A stretch of 64,000 nucleotides of DNA, taken from the NCBI RefSeq assembly GCF_031085375.1, contig NZ_JAVCWF010000001.1, forward strand, positions 558,001 through 622,000, in the 5' to 3' direction. Below, in pieces: positions 42,576-53,103 of the stretch. Every line of letters begins with the position of its first letter. Positions within the stretch are counted from its first letter, which is position 1. The position numbers were made by a program, and so were the translations under genes. The notes below the pieces were generated by a model. It worked only from the letters and a program-made list of their open reading frames with translations, did not search any database and was not told the DNA's origin. This DNA is from Lactiplantibacillus brownii. GTDB lineage: Bacteria > Bacillota > Bacilli > Lactobacillales > Lactobacillaceae.

Positions 42576-43763
42576 CTAATAACCCTGCTGAGTCGTCGTG
42601 TTATCTTGTGTGGTTGTATCATAAGTCTGAGAACTATCCGTGGTAGTGCCATCAGTAGTGGTGCCATCAGTGGTCGTTGCCGATGACGATGACGAACTAG
42701 CACTACTGCTACCAGTAGTAATTGACGCGGTCGTTTCAAAATAGGATAGCGTCAAATTAGCGGTTGAGAGTTGCAGATCTTGGCGAATATGCTTCGAAGT
42801 CTTGTAGCGTTCTGATGCCGATGCGACTTGGTAGGAAAGCCCGTCAATAGTTGCATCCGTTCCTTGCAACGTGTAGGCTTTCGCGTGATGCGAAGCGTTT
42901 TTATACTTCGTATCTAGCGCAACCATATCGCTCCAAGTCAAATCAGTTCGCATATTCGTTGAAAGCTTTTTCGTGATTTTTTCAATATTTGCGATGGAAC
43001 CTAGTGAGTTAGATTGACTAACCATCGCCATGATAATCTGGCGTTGGCGTTTTTGCCGACCATAGTCACCTAACGGATCATCATAGCGCATCCGTGAGTA
43101 ATCTAATGCCGCTGCGCCGCTCAGCTTGATTTTAACGCCTTTTTTAACGTTGGCATTGCCATACTTGAAAGTCATCGTGGGTGTAATCGTCACGCCGCCC
43201 ATAGCACTAATGATCTGTTTCAGACCACCCATGTTAATCAGTACATAGAAATCGATTGGAAACTTAAGTAACTTTTGTACTGACTTGACGGCACCACTAG
43301 CACCACCTATGGTATAAGCAGCGTTAATCTTTTGCGATTGACCATCAATGGTGACTAAGGTATCACGAGGGATACTCGTTAAGGTCATCTTTTCTTTTTT
43401 CGGGTTGATTGTTGCGACGATCATCGTATCGGTTCGAGCAGAAAAAGTCTTGCCTCGCCCTAAAGCGCCCGTATCGGTTCCTAACAGCAGAATGGAGAAC
43501 GGCTTACCTTTCTTTAAAACGGCATCCACGTTACGGAGCTTGGAGGTGCCAGTTGCTTGATAAGTCGTATTCATCGTGTTTTTAGCGGCATTCCAGGTTT
43601 TAATCCCCCAGATGGCTGCGCCAGAGCCCAAAGCTACCACGATCAGCAGTAGAATCAGCAGCCATGGCCGGCGCTTATGTGGTCGTAGATGGGGGTTCCG
43701 ATGCTCACGCTGTCGGTACCGAGTTTGCCGTGGCCCCAGTGGTTCATTATTATTTTCTGACAT
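42576..43763 (-). CDS. LytR-CpsA-Psr (LCP) family protein
   Basis: A 395-residue membrane-anchored enzyme of the LCP family, which transfer wall teichoic acid or capsular polymers onto peptidoglycan. A basic cytoplasmic N terminus precedes one transmembrane helix (PWLLILLLIVVALGSGAAIWGI). The LCP domain has ILLLGTDTGALGRGKTFSARTDTMIVATI and TSIPRDTLV with its conserved Asp and Arg residues. The C terminus is a long Ser/Thr/Asp low-complexity tail. The ribosome site GAGGAAC precedes ATG 43763. It is transcribed against its neighbours. Confidence 0.92.
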   Translation of the reverse strand: MSENNNEPLGPRQTRYRQREHRNPHLRPHKRRPWLLILLLIVVALGSGAAIWGIKTWNAAKNTMNTTYQATGTSKLRNVDAVLKKGKPFSILLLGTDTGALGRGKTFSARTDTMIVATINPKKEKMTLTSIPRDTLVTIDGQSQKINAAYTIGGASGAVKSVQKLLKFPIDFYVLINMGGLKQIISAMGGVTITPTMTFKYGNANVKKGVKIKLSGAAALDYSRMRYDDPLGDYGRQKRQRQIIMAMVSQSNSLGSIANIEKITKKLSTNMRTDLTWSDMVALDTKYKNASHHAKAYTLQGTDATIDGLSYQVASASERYKTSKHIRQDLQLSTANLTLSYFETTASITTGSSSASSSSSSATTTDGTTTDGTTTDSSQTYDTTTQDNTTTQQGY

Positions 43764-44035
43764 ATTAGTTCCTCATTATCTCGTATTTTCACTAGTCTCA
43801 TTCTATGCCGAAACCCAAGTTTACGTGCTTTACTGTGGCTGATTTAAGAAGATTTTAACAATCGGTCGCTGGACCAGTGACTCAAATCAACCAGAACGCA
43901 ATTATAGAATACTATAAGTAAAATTGTGACCAGAGTCAAACGTTTGCAAAATTGAACCAACTACAAGAGCTGAAAAAACAGTGGTATACTTGAAGAATTC
44001 TCATGAGATTATTATTTTTAGGAGGGTAAGCACTT

Positions 44036-44989
44036 ATGGCTATCTTTTTACATAGTATTCAAGGGGTCGTTATCATTATTGTAATGATTGCTTTGGGCTA
44101 TTTATTAGCATCCTGGGGGTGGTTTAGTGAAGATTCCACTAAACTTGTGGCCCGATTAGTCACACAGATCGCCTTGCCGGCCTACATGATTGCGACAATC
44201 ACCAAAGATTTCACGGCCCAGAAATTATTATCAACGTTACCCGGACTGCGATTTCCAGTATTAAATATGGCTATTTTGTTTGGGCTATCATTCGGCGTGA
44301 TGCGGGCGCTTAATATTAAAAAGTCACACCGTGGGCTATTTTCGTCGATGTTTCTGAACTCTAACACGGTTTTTATCGGGTTGCCGGTGAATGAAGCGCT
44401 ATTTGGGAATAGCGCTTTGCCTTACGTTTTGGTTTATTACATGGCGAATACCACGATATTTTGGACATTAGGGGTCTATTTGATTCAGCGTGATGGGGTC
44501 GGTACGGCCAAATTTGATTTAAAGCAAACGCTATCGAAGATTTTTTCACCGCCATTATTGGGCTTTATTATTGGGGTGATCTTGGTGTTATGCCATATTC
44601 AATTGCCCAATTTTTTGATGCAAGATTTCACTTATATCGGTGGCTTGACCGTACCATTGTCGATGATTTTCATTGGGATCTCCATGGCTAACGCTGGTTT
44701 GAGTAGCATGCGATTTGATAAGGATAGTATTGGAATTTTACTGGGACGCTTCATTTTTGCCCCAGTCTTGATGACTTTGATGCTGATTCCAATGTCCATG
44801 CCAGTAGAAATGAAACAAGTTTTCATTTTGCAATCTGCGATGCCAGTCATGACCAACGCGCCAGTTGTTGCTAAATTGTATGGCGCGGATGCCGACTATG
44901 CGGCGGTTATGGTGACTGAGACCACCCTGTTGAGTTTGATCGTAATTCCAGTTTTGATGATGATTGTCCAGTCAAATTTCATTCGTTAG
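44036..44989 (+). CDS. AEC-family transporter (auxin efflux carrier-type permease)
   Basis: A 317-residue integral membrane protein with about ten helices in two inverted halves, each ending in a polar segment as in the AEC family (SMFLNSNTVFIGLPVNEALFG; LQSAMPVMTNAPVVAKLYG). Members in lactobacilli transport malate or other organic acids, but substrate cannot be deduced here and no malolactic gene is nearby. AGGAGG precedes the ATG. Confidence 0.9.
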   Translation: MAIFLHSIQGVVIIIVMIALGYLLASWGWFSEDSTKLVARLVTQIALPAYMIATITKDFTAQKLLSTLPGLRFPVLNMAILFGLSFGVMRALNIKKSHRGLFSSMFLNSNTVFIGLPVNEALFGNSALPYVLVYYMANTTIFWTLGVYLIQRDGVGTAKFDLKQTLSKIFSPPLLGFIIGVILVLCHIQLPNFLMQDFTYIGGLTVPLSMIFIGISMANAGLSSMRFDKDSIGILLGRFIFAPVLMTLMLIPMSMPVEMKQVFILQSAMPVMTNAPVVAKLYGADADYAAVMVTETTLLSLIVIPVLMMIVQSNFIR

Positions 44990-45068
44990 TTTGAAAGCTT
45001 ACTGAAAATGGTGCTATACTAGATGTCATTAACGATTAAATTTTTATTAAGAGGGAAGCGAACGTTTC

Positions 45069-46100
45069 GTGAAGAAAGCATATCTTTACATTGCAATTTC
45101 GACGTTGATGTTTAGCTCAATGGAAATTGCCCTAAAGATGGCAGGTAGCGCATTTAATCCGATTCAATTAAACTTGATTCGGTTCTTTATTGGGGCAGTA
45201 GTTTTGTTACCATTTGCCTTGAGTGCGTTAAAGCAAACTGGTCGAAAATTGGTTGGAGCCGATTGGCGGTTATTCGCCCTCACCGGGTTGGTCTGTGTCA
45301 TTGTTAGTATGTCACTCTATCAACTTGCGATTACGGTGGATCAAGCGTCGACGGTCGCGGTGTTATTTAGCTGCAATCCAGTCTTTGCACTGCTCTTCTC
45401 ATACTTGATTCTCCATGAACGCTTGGGTCGTTCAAATCTGATTTCAGTCGTGATTTCGGTGATTGGGTTGCTGATCATCGTTAATCCGGCGCATTTGACG
45501 AATGGCTTGGGATTAGTGTTAGCTATCGGTTCAGCCATTACTTTTGGCTTGTATAGTATTGTTTCACGGTACGGTTCCGTTAAACGGGGCTTAAATGGGT
45601 TGACAATGACTTGTTTCACCTTTTTTGCCGGGGCTTTCGAATTATTGGTTTTGGCATTAATCACTAAGATTCCGGCAGTTGCGAGCGGCTTACGGGCAAT
45701 TGGCTTGCGTCAGTTTGCAGCTATTCCGGTTTTAACGAACGTTAATATGTCTTATTTCTGGCTATTATTCTTTATCGGTGTCTGTGTCACCGGGGGTGGC
45801 TTCGCTTTTTACTTCCTGGCTATGGAACAGACCGATGTTTCAACGGCATCGTTGGTTTTCTTCATCAAACCAGGGCTAGCACCAATTCTAGCCGCGATGA
45901 TTTTACATGAACAGATTCTGCCAACGACGATTGTCGGAATTGTTGTGATTCTAATTGGTTCTGTGGTGACCTTTGTTGGGAATCGATTCAAGGAACGCGA
46001 CAGTGCGATGGGCAAAGCTGTGAAGCAGGCGGCTGACCAGTCGACAGCGCAACAGCCGTTGGCGACACATTCAGCGCCAATCTCTGAACAAGAGGATTAA
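45069..46100 (+). CDS. EamA/DMT-family transporter
   Basis: A 343-residue permease with ten predicted helices forming two EamA repeats (about 5-140 and 150-305). Typical lines are LFSCNPVFALLFSYLILHERLG in the first half and FFIKPGLAPILAAMILHEQILP in the second. The start is GTG 45069 with AGAGGG rather far upstream. The C-terminal 35 residues are hydrophilic. The substrate is unknown. Confidence 0.9.
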   Translation: MKKAYLYIAISTLMFSSMEIALKMAGSAFNPIQLNLIRFFIGAVVLLPFALSALKQTGRKLVGADWRLFALTGLVCVIVSMSLYQLAITVDQASTVAVLFSCNPVFALLFSYLILHERLGRSNLISVVISVIGLLIIVNPAHLTNGLGLVLAIGSAITFGLYSIVSRYGSVKRGLNGLTMTCFTFFAGAFELLVLALITKIPAVASGLRAIGLRQFAAIPVLTNVNMSYFWLLFFIGVCVTGGGFAFYFLAMEQTDVSTASLVFFIKPGLAPILAAMILHEQILPTTIVGIVVILIGSVVTFVGNRFKERDSAMGKAVKQAADQSTAQQPLATHSAPISEQED

Positions 46101-46113
46101 AGTTGAAATGAGC

Positions 46114-46145
46114 AAGGTTTGAGTGAAAGCACTCAAGCCTTTTTA
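46114..46145 (+). terminator. Terminator after the EamA transporter
   Basis: TTGAGTG/CACTCAA around AAAG, flanked by AAGG/CCTT and a T run. Confidence 0.85.
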
Positions 46146-46221
46146 TGTGGGGTCAACTTGCGTTTATCCCGTAGAATCGATTATGATAGAGTCATTCAAG
46201 GCGACAGGTGGAGAGAAATTT

Positions 46222-46899
46222 ATGACAGAATTGGTTATTGTCCGACATGGTGAAAGCACGGCCAATCGTGATAACACGTATACGGGTTGGAGTGATGTAC
46301 CGTTGACAGCGGTGGGAATTCAGCAAGCGCATCATGCTGGCAAACGGTTACGTGAAGCCGGCTTACAATTTGGCGCGGTGCATACGTCAGTTTTAAAGCG
46401 GGCCATCGTCACGGCAAATATTATTTTAGATGAAATTGATCAATCATGGCTCCCAGAATCTAAAAGTTGGCGTTTGAATGAACGCCATTATGGCGCGTTA
46501 CGCGGCCAAAATAAAGATGAGACTCGCCGGCTATACGGGAAGGCTCAAGTGCAGCAATGGCGACGGAGCTTTTACACCGTGCCACCGTTGCTGGCGCCTG
46601 CCGAATTGAGTAATGATCGTCGTTATACAAAGTATGGTCCTGCCGTGGAGCCACGGGGAGAAAGTTTAAAAATGGCCTATGATCGGATCATGCCTTACTG
46701 GATTGATACGATTGCGCCACGATTACTTGATGGGCAAAATCAACTCATCGTTGCGCACGGGAGTACGTTGCGGGCACTGATTAAATATTTAGAGCAGATC
46801 AGTGACACCGGCATTGACGGGGTTGAAGTCGCTAACGGGGTGCCAATTCAATATCATTTGGATGACCAATTACGAGTAATCGGTAAAGACGAATTGTAG
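46222..46899 (+). CDS. Phosphoglycerate mutase family protein (dPGM type)
   Basis: A 225-residue histidine phosphatase superfamily protein. The phospho-His is in VRHGESTAN, the family Glu in [14 protein letters not shown], and the second His in [15 protein letters not shown]. These features and the length place it with 2,3-bisphosphoglycerate-dependent mutases of glycolysis. L. plantarum-type genomes have several such genes, so this may be a minor paralogue. ATG 46222 has AGGTGGAG upstream; the longer frame is not supported. Confidence 0.9.
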   Translation: MTELVIVRHGESTANRDNTYTGWSDVPLTAVGIQQAHHAGKRLREAGLQFGAVHTSVLKRAIVTANIILDEIDQSWLPESKSWRLNERHYGALRGQNKDETRRLYGKAQVQQWRRSFYTVPPLLAPAELSNDRRYTKYGPAVEPRGESLKMAYDRIMPYWIDTIAPRLLDGQNQLIVAHGSTLRALIKYLEQISDTGIDGVEVANGVPIQYHLDDQLRVIGKDEL

Positions 46900-46964
46900 T
46901 GGCTGATTTTTTAAGACCATTCCGACATTTATTTATGTTGCAACCTAATTAAAAAAACAATAAA

Positions 46965-47006
46965 AAAATCCGGGCTTGATAAAATTAATTATCAAACTCG
47001 GATTTT
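46965..47006. terminator. Bidirectional terminator between the mutase gene and pepC
   Basis: AAAATCCGGGCTTGATAA pairs with TTATCAAACTCGGATTTT with two mismatches; it has A and T runs on both sides, serving the two convergent genes. Confidence 0.88.
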
Positions 47007-47023
47007 AAATTATCTTGAAATAC

Positions 47024-48355
47024 TTAGGCTAAAGCACCCATTGGATCCCAAGGGGCTAAAACAGTTGGTTCTTCTGATTGCGCAGCTTTGAGGCCATCAG
47101 ACAAGAATTGCTTGTTGACGACGACTTGGTAGCAATATTCGTCCATCCAGGCATCACTCATTACGAAGAAGCCTTTTTCGCCGACTTTGTCACCCCAGCT
47201 GTTTTCGACCTTCCATTTAGTAGGTTGGCCGTTAACAAGGTCAACACCAGTGATGACCATGGCATGAGTCATCAAGCTTTGACCATAATCTAGGCGCTCA
47301 GCTTTAGACATGGCTAGGTCAACATCGAATAATTCATCGGTACCATAAACATCGGTTGCCATCACACCTTTTTGCCGGTCAGAAGACTTGCCGACATCAC
47401 AACCGAACCAAACCGATTGGCCAGCTTGGAGTTGTTTGATGGCAAGTTGTTTGAAGTCAGCCATTGAAACGTTCAAATGTTTGACTTCACGCCCACCTAA
47501 AACATTACCCAACATTTCGATGGTGTAAGTATGGTTGTATGGCTTGTCATCAGTTGGGGCGTTGATGATTGAAACGTAGTCATCTAGGTTCCAGCCGATA
47601 TACTTTTTGAAGAAGCTTTGTGGTGTTAAGCCTTGATCGATATGATAATTTTTATCGTCATCGCGGTATTCCCAGTCAAATTGTGTGACTGGTTCACCAA
47701 AAGCGTAAGAAAGCATCCGGTAAACTTCGTTCAACATTTTTTCTTTACGGTCTTGAATTTGGTCGTCGGTTGCTTTAGAGGCAACTAATTCTCGTAATTC
47801 AACCGCGTCTTTGCGTAACTTTAAGTTAAGCGTACTGTTGATTTCAGCCGACTTGGAACTGTTATAAGTTTCAGGCATCACGCTCTTAGGCACGATCCCG
47901 TATTTTTGAATAATGGCAACGAGCATATCCCATTGACCGCCATCTTGTTGTGGTGTGGTCATTAACCAAGCAACTTTACGGCTGCTGGTAGGTTGATCCG
48001 CCGTTGCGAGGACATTTTCGTAAAAGTAGTTGGCTTTTTCGAATTTATCCCAGAAGAAGGTGTAGTTTTGTGACAATTCAAAATTCTTTAATTTGAAACG
48101 ATCAGCGAGTGAATGCCGCATGGTGTTTAAAGCGGCAAACATCCAACAACGACCACTTTGTTTTTGATTGGCCACGCTACCAGTGTCTAAATCAATGGAG
48201 AACACTGGGGTGGTTTGACTCATGGCTTGAATATCTTGGCTGCTAGCTAAGATCCCATTTTTGGTGACGGCGCGTTCGATGACTTTAGCCTCTGCGCGTT
48301 GATCTAAATCAGCTTGGAAATTAGCGATTTGATCCATACTAATTGCTTTACTCAA
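47024..48355 (-). CDS. pepC: Aminopeptidase C (bleomycin hydrolase family, C1B)
   Basis: A 443-residue cytoplasmic thiol peptidase. The catalytic Cys is in QSGRCWMFAALNTMRH (about residue 70), the His in LMTHAMVITGVD, and the Asn in VENSWGDKVG. PepC releases N-terminal amino acids from peptides during growth on protein. I start it at TTG 48355, downstream of AAGGAGTG; the extended frame to 48412 lacks a ribosome site. Lactic acid bacteria often have two PepC paralogues. Confidence 0.95.
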   Translation of the reverse strand: MSKAISMDQIANFQADLDQRAEAKVIERAVTKNGILASSQDIQAMSQTTPVFSIDLDTGSVANQKQSGRCWMFAALNTMRHSLADRFKLKNFELSQNYTFFWDKFEKANYFYENVLATADQPTSSRKVAWLMTTPQQDGGQWDMLVAIIQKYGIVPKSVMPETYNSSKSAEINSTLNLKLRKDAVELRELVASKATDDQIQDRKEKMLNEVYRMLSYAFGEPVTQFDWEYRDDDKNYHIDQGLTPQSFFKKYIGWNLDDYVSIINAPTDDKPYNHTYTIEMLGNVLGGREVKHLNVSMADFKQLAIKQLQAGQSVWFGCDVGKSSDRQKGVMATDVYGTDELFDVDLAMSKAERLDYGQSLMTHAMVITGVDLVNGQPTKWKVENSWGDKVGEKGFFVMSDAWMDEYCYQVVVNKQFLSDGLKAAQSEEPTVLAPWDPMGALA

Positions 48356-48421
48356 AAAATCACACTCCTTTAATCTTATTTTAATTGTATCGGTAAAATG
48401 GCTTTCCGGCAAGTCTGCAAT

Positions 48422-49105
48422 TTAAGGGCGAGCTTCGATAACTTCGGGACCGTTTTCATGACCGACAATAACCGTGTTGACCATATCTAAAAAGAGACCA
48501 TGTTCAACCACGCCAACCATATGAATCAAATCTTCGGCGAGAGCGTGTGGGTCAGTAATCGGATCGAGATGTAAGTCAATGAGATAATTATTAGAATCGG
48601 TGCGGACAAAGTCACCATCAACTTTGCGGAAAACAGGATGATAACCTTTAGCGGCCATTTTTTCAAAAATATGTTGACTACCATAAGGAATGACTTCGAC
48701 AGGTAGTCCGAAGGCGCCAAGTTGGTTGACCATTTTACTCTCATCAACGATCCACATGACTTTGTCGGAATTGATTGCAACAATTTTTTCGAAAAGTAAA
48801 GCGGCACCGCCACCTTTGACGCCTTGGTAGTCGGCTGAAATTTCGTCGGCACCGTCAATGGTCAGATCTAAATGATCGACTTCGTCCACGGACTTCATGG
48901 GAATCCCTAAACTTTTGGCCTGAGCCGCAGTCCGGGCGGAAGTTGAGACGCCAACGATTTGTAAGTGTTCTTTTTTAACCCGTTCACCGAGTGCATCGAC
49001 CATAAATTTAACAGTTGAGCCGGTTCCGAGGCCAACTTTCATGCCATCTTGGATATATTCAACGGCTTTTTGGCCGACAAGTTTTTTCAATTGATCTTGA
49101 GTCAT
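48422..49105 (-). CDS. rpiA: Ribose-5-phosphate isomerase A
   Basis: A 227-residue enzyme interconverting ribose 5-phosphate and ribulose 5-phosphate in the pentose phosphate pathway. Conserved segments: [37 protein letters not shown]. Its length is normal. It lies 66 bp before pepC on the same strand and may be co-transcribed with it; AGGAGCAC precedes the start. Confidence 0.96.
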   Translation of the reverse strand: MTQDQLKKLVGQKAVEYIQDGMKVGLGTGSTVKFMVDALGERVKKEHLQIVGVSTSARTAAQAKSLGIPMKSVDEVDHLDLTIDGADEISADYQGVKGGGAALLFEKIVAINSDKVMWIVDESKMVNQLGAFGLPVEVIPYGSQHIFEKMAAKGYHPVFRKVDGDFVRTDSNNYLIDLHLDPITDPHALAEDLIHMVGVVEHGLFLDMVNTVIVGHENGPEVIEARP

Positions 49106-49125
49106 TTTTGCTGTGCTCCTTAATT

Positions 49126-49404
49126 TTAATTGGCTAAAACATCTGCAACTTCGGGGTGACGATCAAAGAATGCCTTAGCGTAAGTACAAAGCGGTTTGAT
49201 TTGTTTGTGTTCCGTTCGGGCCGCGTCAATAACGGCGGTGACGAGTTGGCCGGCGATCCCTTGATGACCAAAATCGTCACGGACAAAAGTGTGTTCAATG
49301 ACCCAAACTTGACCATTGTTGATTGCTGGAAAGGTTACTTCACCAGCTAATTTACCATCAGAATCGTTGAAGAAAAAACGATTCGGTTCACGTGTGAATT
49401 CCAT
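49126..49404 (-). CDS. YjdJ-like small GNAT-family N-acetyltransferase
   Basis: A 92-residue acetyltransferase-like domain: [31 protein letters not shown] carries the CoA-binding pattern of the short GNAT (GCN5-like, YidJ type) family, and [20 protein letters not shown] is its typical ending. ATG 49404 with AAGGTGG upstream is chosen over the longer frame to 49473. It is followed closely by rpiA. The substrate is unknown. Confidence 0.88.
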   Translation of the reverse strand: MEFTREPNRFFFNDSDGKLAGEVTFPAINNGQVWVIEHTFVRDDFGHQGIAGQLVTAVIDAARTEHKQIKPLCTYAKAFFDRHPEVADVLAN

Positions 49405-49509
49405 TGCTGTCACCACCTTGTAAAGGGTTTTATATCTCAAGGTAATTAAACCGATAAATGCCTGATTTGTCAACGATATCTCCAGCTGAAGTATGGTAAA
49501 ATATTAACA

Positions 49510-49614
49510 TTATCAGCTGTGTCGTTGAAACCTCAGGGACGGCTGGCTGATAACTTAAAATAAGATCACTTGATGACGCAACGAAACGCTAGCAACGGAT
49601 GACTTGCTGAGCGT
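49510..49614 (+). promoter_or_regulatory. Structured leader of dut
   Basis: Two foldable parts: TTATCAGC (49510-49517) with GCTGATAA (49546-49553), and the hairpin AACGCT-AGCAA with TTGCT-GAGCGTT (49585-49614), which runs into TTTCTTT shortly before the dut ribosome site. The second hairpin could act as an attenuator. Confidence 0.45.
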
Positions 49615-49642
49615 TTTCTTTAAAGAAAGTAGGAAATAATAA

Positions 49643-50179
49643 ATGGCACGTGGATTTAAGATTGTCAGTAAGTATGCCCAAGCTGGATTAACCATCCCCT
49701 ATCGGACGACCAAGCAAGCTGCCGGTTATGATTTTGAAGCGGCGGCTGATTTTACACTTCCTTCAATTTGGAAGTTGAATTTCATCAAAGTTCTTTGGCA
49801 ATTACGGCATGGCGAAACGTCTTCAGCGACTGACTTAGACGCGGCGGCTAAGACGCTTAAACCATTTTTAGTGCCAACGGGTATCAAGGCTTTCATGAAT
49901 GAAAATGAATATTTATTAATTGCAAACCGGTCCAGCAATCCACTCAAACGGGGCTTGATTTTGCCAAACGGGATTGGCGTGATCGACGCCGATTATTATG
50001 ACAATCCGAACAATGAAGGTGAAATCTTCATTCAATTGATTAATATGGGCATTCGTGACGTTCAGATCAAAAAAGGTGAACGGATTGGGCAAGGTATCTT
50101 TACATCATATTTAACGGCCTCGGCTGAGGACGAAATTAAGACCACGCGCTCTGGTGGCTTTGGGTCAAGTGGTAAATAG
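49643..50179 (+). CDS. dut: dUTP diphosphatase (dUTPase)
   Basis: A 178-residue trimeric-type dUTPase, which hydrolyses dUTP to dUMP and keeps uracil out of DNA. Motifs: QAAGYDFEAA, NRSSNPLKRGLILPNGIGVID, NMGIRDVQIKKGERIGQGIF, and the C-terminal GGFGSSGK. An insert of about 35 residues after the first motif (SIWKLNFIKVLWQLRHGETSSATD in outline) makes it longer than the classic enzyme. It starts an ordinary housekeeping run with radA. Confidence 0.94.
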   Translation: MARGFKIVSKYAQAGLTIPYRTTKQAAGYDFEAAADFTLPSIWKLNFIKVLWQLRHGETSSATDLDAAAKTLKPFLVPTGIKAFMNENEYLLIANRSSNPLKRGLILPNGIGVIDADYYDNPNNEGEIFIQLINMGIRDVQIKKGERIGQGIFTSYLTASAEDEIKTTRSGGFGSSGK

Positions 50180-50292
50180 CTAAAAAAAGGTTAAACCAAG
50201 GTAATTTGGCGGCTTTTATTGCCATTAATGGTAGAATAAAAGTTGTATGACTTGAACCATTGGCTAAGTAGTCGGATTGGAGGAAATGATTA

Positions 50293-51669
50293 GTGGCAAA
50301 AGTTAAAACGCAATTTGTTTGTTCCAATTGTGGTTACGCGACCCCACGGTATTTAGGACGTTGTCCAAACTGTGGCGAATGGAATACCTTAGCTGAAGAA
50401 CGGTTTGACACAACGCCTGATCGTAAATCACGGGTGAGCTTTACGGGTAAAAAGGCTAAACCACAACGGTTAAAGGAAGTTTCATTAACCAAGACGCCGC
50501 GGGTGAAAACCAAATTACAGGAATTCAACCGCGTGCTCGGTGGTGGTGTGGTCCCCGGATCACTAGTGTTAATCGGTGGTGACCCCGGAATTGGTAAGTC
50601 GACCTTGCTATTGCAAGTTTCCGGCCAACTCGCAGAAACGGGCGGTTCGGTGCTATATGTGACCGGTGAAGAAAGTGCTGCCCAAGTTAAGATGCGGGCC
50701 GAACGGTTAAAGGTTGAAAGTGAAGACTTCTACTTATATCCTGAAACGGATATGACCAACATCCGGGCGACTATCGAAGCCACTAAGCCGCAATACGTGA
50801 TCATCGACTCGGTCCAAACGATGCAGGAACCCGATGTCCAGTCGGCGATTGGGTCCGTTTCTCAGATTCGAGAAATCACCGCCGAACTCTTGCAGATCTC
50901 AAAAACCAACGGCATCACGATCTTTATTGTGGGCCATGTCACTAAAGGTGGCGCCATTGCGGGGCCTAAAATCTTGGAACATATGGTTGATACCGTCTTA
51001 TACTTTGAAGGGGATCTACACCATACGTATCGAATTTTACGAGCGGTTAAAAACCGTTTTGGGTCAACCAATGAATTAGGCATTTTTGAGATGCGGACAG
51101 AAGGACTGGTCGAGGTTGCTAATCCGTCCGAAATCTTCTTAGAAGAACGACTAAAGGATGCGACCGGTTCCGCAATCGTCGTGTCGATGGAAGGGACACG
51201 GCCAATTTTGGTTGAAGTTCAGGCCTTAGTGACGCCGACGGTCTTTGGCAACGCTAAGCGAACGGCTAGTGGCCTGGATCATAACCGGGTTTCATTGATC
51301 ATGGCAGTTTTAGAAAAGCGGGCCAGTTTGATGCTCCAAAACCAAGATGCTTATTTGAAGGCGGCGGGTGGCGTTAAGCTCGACGAACCGGCCATTGATC
51401 TGGCCATTGCGGTCAGTGTGGCCTCCAGCTATCGTGATCAACAAACGCGCCCTAGTGATTGTTTCGTGGGTGAAGTTGGCTTGACCGGCGAAATTCGGCG
51501 GGTGAACCGTATCGAACAACGGGTCGGTGAAGCCGCTAAGCTTGGATTTAAACGCATTTTTATCCCTAAAAATAATCTGCAAGGCTGGGATATTCCAAAG
51601 GGGATTGATGTGATTGGAGTCGCAACTTTAAAGGAAGCCCTTCAATTAGCACTACAACAACCAAATTAA
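50293..51669 (+). CDS. radA: DNA repair protein RadA
   Basis: A 458-residue RecA-like helicase that aids branch migration in recombination. An N-terminal zinc finger ([21 protein letters not shown]), Walker [11 protein letters not shown] near residue 95, the KNRFG motif, and a C-terminal Lon-like domain ([28 protein letters not shown] in outline) are all present. It starts at GTG 50293 with TTGGAGG upstream. Confidence 0.96.
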   Translation: MAKVKTQFVCSNCGYATPRYLGRCPNCGEWNTLAEERFDTTPDRKSRVSFTGKKAKPQRLKEVSLTKTPRVKTKLQEFNRVLGGGVVPGSLVLIGGDPGIGKSTLLLQVSGQLAETGGSVLYVTGEESAAQVKMRAERLKVESEDFYLYPETDMTNIRATIEATKPQYVIIDSVQTMQEPDVQSAIGSVSQIREITAELLQISKTNGITIFIVGHVTKGGAIAGPKILEHMVDTVLYFEGDLHHTYRILRAVKNRFGSTNELGIFEMRTEGLVEVANPSEIFLEERLKDATGSAIVVSMEGTRPILVEVQALVTPTVFGNAKRTASGLDHNRVSLIMAVLEKRASLMLQNQDAYLKAAGGVKLDEPAIDLAIAVSVASSYRDQQTRPSDCFVGEVGLTGEIRRVNRIEQRVGEAAKLGFKRIFIPKNNLQGWDIPKGIDVIGVATLKEALQLALQQPN

Positions 51670-51688
51670 TTAAAAAGGGGCTGACGCC

Positions 51689-52849
51689 ATGAAGAAATTA
51701 ACGGTGCGACTCGTGTTCATTGTCGTTGGTGGGACGTTGGGATTAACTTACCTGCCATTCTTATGGAACGCGATTTGGACGCAACCGAATCCGTTGTTAA
51801 ATAATATTTTGACCAACTTTTTGTTGGGGGCACTCGTTTTATGGGTTCTATCGCTATTCTTAGCGAACGCGGCGATGCGGTTAGTTGACCGGGTCGAGAA
51901 GAATCTTTCAAAACAAAATCCGATGACCTTATTATTCGGGAGTGTCGGGTTCATTATTGGGTTACTGATCGCGGTTCTGATTTCGCAATTATTCAATCGC
52001 AGTCCATTATTCTTATTGAACACGGTCGTCCCGATTATCTTGATGCTGTTTTTCGGTTACATTGGTGCCCGTGTTGGGACCACACGTATCGACGAATGGC
52101 GGAAAGTCTTTAACTTCCGGCGACGAGATAAAGAAACCTCGCCAGAAATTACGGATGCACAGCCAGATCAAAACTATCATCATTATAAAATCTTGGATAC
52201 CAATATTTTAATTGATGGTCGTATCTATGATCTGGTCAAGACTGGTTTTCTGGAAGGCACGTTATTAGTCCCAAACTTTGTGTTGTATGAATTACAATAC
52301 ATTGCCGATTCTGCAGACAGTATTAAACGTGTTCGAGGCCGACGTGGCTTGGATATTTTGAATAAGTTGCAGAGTGAAAATATTATTCCAATTGAAATGT
52401 ATAAAGGTGATTTCGAAGACATTCCGGAAGTCGATACCAAGTTGATCCAATTAGCTAAAAAGGTCAACGGGGTCATTGTGACGAACGACTATAATTTGAA
52501 TAAAGTCATCGAATTTCAAAATGTGCAAGTGCTCAATATTAACCAGTTGGCTAAATCACTCAAACCACGCGTCATTCCTGGTGAAGAGATGAATGTGATG
52601 GTCGTGAAAAACGGGAGTGAGCGACAACAAGGGGTCGGTTATTTGGACGATGGGACGATGGTCGTCATTGAAGATGGAAAATTCTACATCAATGAAAAAG
52701 TCGACGTCGTAGTTACCAGTGCACTACAAACCGATGCTGGCCGAATGATTTTTGCCCGTTTAGCGCATGCTAATCGAGGAATTTCGGATAAACCAGAGCA
52801 CGAGAGTCAGAATAATAATCACCACAATAATAATCGTCGGAATAAATAG
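51689..52849 (+). CDS. yacL: PIN/TRAM domain membrane protein (YacL family)
   Basis: A 386-residue protein. Four transmembrane helices occupy the first 130 residues. A PIN-type nuclease domain follows (KILDTNILIDGRIYDLVKTG ... VTNDYNLNKVIEFQ) with the conserved acidic residues, then a TRAM domain (GVGYLDDGTMVVIEDGK) and an Asn/His-rich tail. Its target RNA is unknown. It lies 19 bp after radA, the usual Firmicute order radA-yacL-gltX. Confidence 0.94.
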   Translation: MKKLTVRLVFIVVGGTLGLTYLPFLWNAIWTQPNPLLNNILTNFLLGALVLWVLSLFLANAAMRLVDRVEKNLSKQNPMTLLFGSVGFIIGLLIAVLISQLFNRSPLFLLNTVVPIILMLFFGYIGARVGTTRIDEWRKVFNFRRRDKETSPEITDAQPDQNYHHYKILDTNILIDGRIYDLVKTGFLEGTLLVPNFVLYELQYIADSADSIKRVRGRRGLDILNKLQSENIIPIEMYKGDFEDIPEVDTKLIQLAKKVNGVIVTNDYNLNKVIEFQNVQVLNINQLAKSLKPRVIPGEEMNVMVVKNGSERQQGVGYLDDGTMVVIEDGKFYINEKVDVVVTSALQTDAGRMIFARLAHANRGISDKPEHESQNNNHHNNNRRNK

Positions 52850-52868
52850 ACTGAATCCGAGTGAGTCC

Positions 52869-53001
52869 TTTATTTTTAGCGATAAACATTGTAAACTAAA
52901 CTAGCAAGAGTGTGAGGTCAAGCAACTTGCCGGTGGGGATCGCCGGATGCTTTTTTTGCATTGGGCGGTCCCGCGTGGTAACTGGCATCGGCAGCTTGAC
53001 C
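52869..53001 (+). ncRNA. gltX leader: promoter and long nested hairpin
   Basis: TTTATT (52869-52874), a 17-bp spacer and TAAACT (52892-52897) precede a transcript whose leader folds into one long stem: GGTCAAGC (52916-52923) with GCTTGACC (52994-53001), inside it TGCCGGT with ACTGGCA, then GGGATCGCC with GGCGGTCCC, then GATGC with GCATT around a T-rich loop. It is not a canonical T-box: no good TGGN T-box core is present. A regulatory role is inferred. Confidence 0.6.
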
Positions 53002-53103
53002 GAACATGTTTCGACCATTTAGAAGTCGAATAATGAAAATCAAACTGATCGTATTTAAGTGACTGAATCGTTTGATAAAAAAATGAAAGAGGCGTTAATC
53101 ACA

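Noticed and set aside
52900..53010. T-box upstream of gltX
   Set aside because: GGGCGGTCCCGCG looks slightly like the T-box core, but it lies inside a long nested hairpin, and the specifier and stem I parts are missing.
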